Positions 42,292 to 45,263 of a stretch of DNA of 45,263 nt are shown one piece after another; the first letter of the stretch is position 1, and every line of letters begins with the position of its first letter. Under the pieces are notes generated by a model. That model searched no databases. It was not told the origin of the DNA and worked only from the letters and a program-made list of their open reading frames with translations. Location of the stretch: positions 1 through 45,263 of the forward strand of contig JANXMB010000034.1 of assembly GCA_025354865.1 (NCBI GenBank). The letters are read 5' to 3'. The DNA comes from Acetobacteraceae bacterium. Its GTDB lineage: Bacteria; Pseudomonadota; Alphaproteobacteria; Acetobacterales; Acetobacteraceae. A program made the translations under genes and the position numbers.

Positions 42292-43275
42292 CTATCGAAC
42301 CGCCAGCATACGCTCGACCGTCAGCCGGGCGCGTTCCGCCAGGGTCGGGTCGATCGTCACTTCGTGCGTCATGGTTTCAAGGGCGCGCCGAATTTTCGGC
42401 AGGGTGATCCGTTTCATGTGCGGGCACAGATTGCACGGCCGCACGAAATCGACATCGGGATGGTGCACCGAAATGTTGTCGGCCATCGAGCACTCGGTCA
42501 ACAGCACGACCCGGCGGGGTTTCTCCCGCCCGACAAAGGCCGACATATCGGCGGTGGAGCCGGCGTAATCGGCTTCGGCCACCACCTCCGGTGGGCATTC
42601 CGGGTGCGCCAGGATCGTCACCCCCGGGTGATCGGCCCGCAGCGCCCGCACTTCCGCCGCGGTGAAGCGTTCGTGTACCTCGCAATGGCCGGCCCAGGCG
42701 ATGATCTTCACCTTGGTTTGCGCGGCGATATTCTGCGCCAGGAATTCGTCCGGCAGCATGATGACCGCCGGCACGCCCAGCGATTCCACCACTTTCAGCG
42801 CATTGCCGGACGTGCAGCAGATGTCCGATTCCGCTTTCACATCGGCGGTCGAGTTGACATAGGTGACGATGGGCACGCCGGGGTAGCGCCCGCGCATCAG
42901 CCGCACATCGGCGGCGGTGATCGATGCCGCGAGGGAGCATCCCGCTTCGACGTCGGGGATCAGCACGGTTTTGCTGGGGTTCAGCATCTTCGCGGTTTCC
43001 GCCATGAAGTGCACGCCGGCCAGCACGATGACCTTGGCGTCGACTTTCATGGCTTCCCGAGCAAGGGCGAGGCTGTCGCCGACGATGTCGGCAACGCAGT
43101 GGAAGATTTCGGGGGTCATGTAGTTATGCGCCAGGATGACCGCATCGCGCTGCTTCTTCAGCGCCAGGATGGCTTCGATATCGTCGGCGAAGACCGGCCA
43201 CTCCATGGGGGGAATGACAGAGCGGACCTTCTCGTATAACGGGGCAGTGCGCTCCAGGGTGGTGGCAGCCGACAT
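42292..43275 (-). CDS. nadA: Quinolinate synthase
   Basis: Condenses iminoaspartate with dihydroxyacetone phosphate to quinolinate. A 327-residue enzyme with the three separated cysteine positions that bind the 4Fe-4S cluster: Cys113 ('DVEAGCSLA'), Cys198 ('WAGHCEVH') and the C-terminal '[12 protein letters not shown]' (Cys281 or Cys284). '[10 protein letters not shown]', '[15 protein letters not shown]' and 'CCTSGNA' are also as in the family. It is the first gene of the nadA-nadC operon and has a well-formed promoter with palindromes upstream. Confidence 0.96.
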   Translation of the reverse strand: MSAATTLERTAPLYEKVRSVIPPMEWPVFADDIEAILALKKQRDAVILAHNYMTPEIFHCVADIVGDSLALAREAMKVDAKVIVLAGVHFMAETAKMLNPSKTVLIPDVEAGCSLAASITAADVRLMRGRYPGVPIVTYVNSTADVKAESDICCTSGNALKVVESLGVPAVIMLPDEFLAQNIAAQTKVKIIAWAGHCEVHERFTAAEVRALRADHPGVTILAHPECPPEVVAEADYAGSTADMSAFVGREKPRRVVLLTECSMADNISVHHPDVDFVRPCNLCPHMKRITLPKIRRALETMTHEVTIDPTLAERARLTVERMLAVR

Positions 43276-43293
43276 GGGTGACCCTCCGTCTAA

Positions 43294-43347
43294 TGCTCGA
43301 TGTGAGCACTGTTGGGGTTATGCTAGCTTCGAGTATAAGAATGTCAA
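43294..43347 (-). promoter_or_regulatory. nadA promoter with two palindromic operator candidates
   Basis: On the minus strand a perfect TTGACA (43342-43347) and TAGCAT (43320-43325) are spaced by 16 bases, with the start point near 43313. A 21-base palindrome, arms TTATGCT (43318-43324) and AGTATAA (43332-43338), covers the -10 box and spacer. A second, TGCTC-N5-GAGCA (43294-43308), lies just downstream of the start point. The placement suits a repressor. NadQ-type or NrtR-type control of NAD genes in Alphaproteobacteria is possible, but the regulator is not identified. Confidence 0.65.
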
Positions 43348-43490
43348 GCGCCTGTCGTACGACCGCCACAAAGGCCTGCGATCCGCCCCCCGGGCGTACG
43401 CTGACGCAGATGTGCCCTTGATTGCGGCGCGCCGAACAATAATATTGCGCCGCCGCCGCCTGGACACCGCTTACCGGTCATAGAAGAAAC

Positions 43491-43997
43491 ATGAAACAAC
43501 CTGGACCTGAGGTGCCCATCCACCTCGACGCCATCGATCGCCGTATCCTGGCCGCGTTGCAGGACGACGGACGGATGACCAATGTGGAACTGTCGCGCCA
43601 TGCCGGCGTGTCGGCCCCGCCGTGCCTGCGCCGCGTGCGGGTGCTGGAACACGCCGGGGTCATTCGCGGCTACCACGCCGACACCGACCCGCAGAAGCTG
43701 GGCTGGGAGATCACCTTCTTCGCCATCGTCGGGCTGGACAGCCAGAAAGAAGCCGTGCTCGCAGCGTTCGAACAGACCGCCGCGACATGGGCCGAAGTGC
43801 GGGAGTGCCATATGATCCGCGGCGGCGGCGATTTCCTGTTGAAGCTGGTCGCGCGCGACACCGCGCACGAAAACCAGCTAACCCAACGCCTGACCGGCCT
43901 GCCGACCGTAAGCCGGGTGCAGACCCTGCAAACCATCCGCACCAGCCGCAACCTGTCCGGGGTGCCATTCCCCGAAGTGCCGGCGCGCGCGGTATGA
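43491..43997 (+). CDS. Lrp/AsnC family transcriptional regulator
   Basis: A 168-residue feast/famine regulator. The helix-turn-helix occupies about 12-60 ('LDAIDRRILAALQDDGRMTN', 'VELSRHAGVSAPPCLRRVRV') and the RAM ligand-binding domain about 75-155 ('VRECHMIRGGGDFLLKLVAR'). It is divergent from nadA with 215 bases between. Such regulators often act on themselves and a neighbour, so the nadA palindromes could be its target, though Lrp sites are usually less sharply defined. The stop overlaps the next gene (ATGA). Confidence 0.92.
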   Translation: MKQPGPEVPIHLDAIDRRILAALQDDGRMTNVELSRHAGVSAPPCLRRVRVLEHAGVIRGYHADTDPQKLGWEITFFAIVGLDSQKEAVLAAFEQTAATWAEVRECHMIRGGGDFLLKLVARDTAHENQLTQRLTGLPTVSRVQTLQTIRTSRNLSGVPFPEVPARAV

Positions 43998-45097
43998 CCG
44001 AACCCGCCGTTGCTCCGGTGCTGAGCGTCATCGTCCCCTGTTATAACGAACGTCCGAACGTCGCCCCGATGATCGCGAAACTCCATGCCGCTTTGGCCGG
44101 GATCGCGTGGGAGGCCATTTACGTGGACGACGACAGCCCCGACGGCACGGCGGCCGAGGTGCGGCGTATCGCCCAGACCGACGCCAGGGTGCGCTGCCTC
44201 CGTCGGGTCGGGCGACGCGGGCTGGCCTCGGCGGTGATCGAGGGTGCTTTGTCCTCCTCCGCCGCGTTCGTCGCGGTGATCGATGGCGACATGCAGCACG
44301 ACGAAACCCGCCTGCCGGAGATGCTGGCGGCTTTGCAGGCCGGCGACTACGATCTGGCCGTGGCCAGCCGCCATGTCGAAGGCGGCGACAACACCGGGCT
44401 GGCGAACCGCTGGCGCCACATGCTGTCCGACGGCGGCATCGCGCTGTCGCAGATCTTCCTGCCGGTGAAGCTGACCGATCCCATGAGCGGCTTCTTCATG
44501 CTGCCGCGCCCGTTGTTCGAGGAACTGGCCCACGGGCTGAACGGGCAGGGGTTCAAGATCCTGCTCGACCTCGTGCTGTCCGCCCCGGCGCCGCTGCGGG
44601 TGCGCGAAGTCCCCGCGACTTTCCGGGAGCGTGTTGCCGGGGAAAGCAAGCTCGATCTGCTGGTGATGATCCAGTTCGGCGGCCTGCTGCTCGATAAAAT
44701 CTGCGGCGGGCTGCTGCCGCTGCGCTTCATCTCGTTCGGGCTGGTCGGCGCGGTGGGCGTGCTGGTGCATCTGTCCGTGCTCGCCGGATTGCGGCAAGGC
44801 ACCGGTCTGAGCTTCGAGATCGAGCAGACCATCGCCACCGTCGTCGCCATGATCTTCAATTTCAAACTGAACAATTCCATCACCTACCGCGATCAGCGGT
44901 TGCGCGGCCCACGGCTGTGGCGCGGGCTGGTGCTGTTCATCGCCGTCTGCGGCGTCGGTGCGGTCGCCAATATCGGCATCGCCAACGTGCTGTACGAAAC
45001 GCATACGAACTGGACTGCCGCCGGGGCGATCGGCGCCATTATCGGGGTTGTCTGGAATTACGCGGTGTCGGCAACCCTGGTGTGGCGCGCGCGTTGA
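43994..45097 (+). CDS. GT2 dolichol-phosphate-mannose-synthase-like transferase fused to GtrA-like domain
   Basis: A 367-residue fusion. Residues 9-235 form a GT2 domain ('VIVPCYNERPN', DDDSPDG 45-51, DGDMQHDE 97-104, and 'DPMSGFFMLPRPLFEEL'). Residues 240-365 form a GtrA-like four-helix membrane domain starting 'LRFISFGLVGAVGVLVHLSV', with 'NFKLNNSITYRDQRL' and ending 'VVWNYAVSATLVWRAR'. Such proteins make polyprenyl-phosphate sugars and may help flip or retain them. The start overlaps the Lrp stop (ATGA) and the stop overlaps the next gene (TTGA), which encodes a GT-C transferase that could use the product. Confidence 0.92.
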   Translation: MTEPAVAPVLSVIVPCYNERPNVAPMIAKLHAALAGIAWEAIYVDDDSPDGTAAEVRRIAQTDARVRCLRRVGRRGLASAVIEGALSSSAAFVAVIDGDMQHDETRLPEMLAALQAGDYDLAVASRHVEGGDNTGLANRWRHMLSDGGIALSQIFLPVKLTDPMSGFFMLPRPLFEELAHGLNGQGFKILLDLVLSAPAPLRVREVPATFRERVAGESKLDLLVMIQFGGLLLDKICGGLLPLRFISFGLVGAVGVLVHLSVLAGLRQGTGLSFEIEQTIATVVAMIFNFKLNNSITYRDQRLRGPRLWRGLVLFIAVCGVGAVANIGIANVLYETHTNWTAAGAIGAIIGVVWNYAVSATLVWRAR

Positions 45098-45263
45098 GGC
45101 TGGCCCTCGCCGCGCTGGCGGTGCTGACCGCCGTTCGGCTGTTCTTCGCCGCCATCCTGCCGCTGACCCCGGACGAGGCGTACTACTGGGTCTGGTCGCA
45201 CGCCCTTGCGCCCGGTTACGTCGATCACCCGCCGATGGTCGCCCTATGGATCCGCGCCGGAAC
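45094..45263 (+). CDS. GT-C membrane glycosyltransferase, family 39/ArnT-like (N-terminal fragment)
   Basis: Partial, cut by the window end; 56 complete codons are present. The start is a TTG overlapping the upstream stop (TTGA). The reading begins with a hydrophobic helix, then 'LPLTPDEAYYWVWSHALAPG' and 'YVDHPPMVALWIRAG'. The Asp-Glu in the first periplasmic loop followed by 'DHPPMVALW' is the signature of polyprenyl-phosphate-sugar-dependent GT-C transferases. Coupling to the GT2-GtrA fusion implies donor synthesis and transfer are made together. Confidence 0.85.
   Translation, partial: MRLALAALAVLTAVRLFFAAILPLTPDEAYYWVWSHALAPGYVDHPPMVALWIRAG

Noticed and set aside
43318-43338. Firm assignment of the nadA palindrome to NadQ
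   Set aside because: I cannot confirm the NadQ consensus from memory alone and no regulator gene for it is in the window, so only an operator candidate is reported.

Overview
The window is high-GC alphaproteobacterial chromosome. The order ruvB-ybgC-tolQ-tolR-tolA-tolB-pal-cpoB-tilS-ftsH-folP-glmM-thiD, together with the prmC and DUF4167 pair, LysR-trxB and the EF-P lysylation genes, fits Rhodospirillales, most likely Acetobacteraceae. I cannot name a genus. No rRNA, tRNA, CRISPR array, insertion sequence or integrase was found, and no gene looks broken.

Layout. (1) 1-4.3 kb: the end of an alpha/beta hydrolase, then a minus-strand ABC ATPase-permease-epimerase operon lacking a binding protein. 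Divergent from it is a coupled SDR-SDR-DUF1491 operon. (2) 4.3-7.2 kb: small accessory enzymes (GFA, double GNAT, DinB, membrane-anchored alpha/beta hydrolase). (3) 7.2-10.8 kb: a lipid-linked glycosylation module, with a GT39-type membrane transferase divergent from a GT2 polyprenyl-phosphate transferase coupled to a secreted GH5 hydrolase. (4) 10.8-16.6 kb: a non-coding structured segment, LysR, trxB, an EmrB-type exporter, prmC, a second structured segment and DUF4167. (5) 16.6-31.5 kb: the core envelope block ruvB to thiD, interrupted on the minus strand by a TPR-SPOR lipoprotein. (6) 31.5-36.7 kb: HAD hydrolase, ketopantoate-reductase-like protein, an SDR without the catalytic Tyr, guaA and an ArsC-like reductase. 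(7) 36.8-39.2 kb: a flavin monooxygenase with an NTF2-like front domain, and cyanase. (8) 39.2-41.3 kb: epmB and epmA divergent, for lysylation of elongation factor P. (9) 41.4-45.3 kb: nadA-nadC with a well-formed promoter and palindromic operator candidates, then Lrp, a GT2-GtrA fusion and the start of a second GT39 transferase.

Genes are packed tightly. At least ten neighbours share ATGA, GTGA, TTGA or TGATG junctions, which implies translational coupling, and four convergent pairs overlap at their 3' ends.

The most unusual content is non-coding or repetitive. Two segments can fold into series of stem-loops: 10866-10992 on the minus strand, ending in an intrinsic terminator, and 15805-15990 on the plus strand, preceded by a promoter-like sequence. 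They share the 12-mer AAGCCTCCCTGT. Short tandem duplications also recur across the window. Two of them extend proteins in frame: 27 bp x4 at the YbgC C-terminus and 30 bp x3 at the TilS N-terminus. All functions are read from sequence motifs and family knowledge; nothing was searched or computed.
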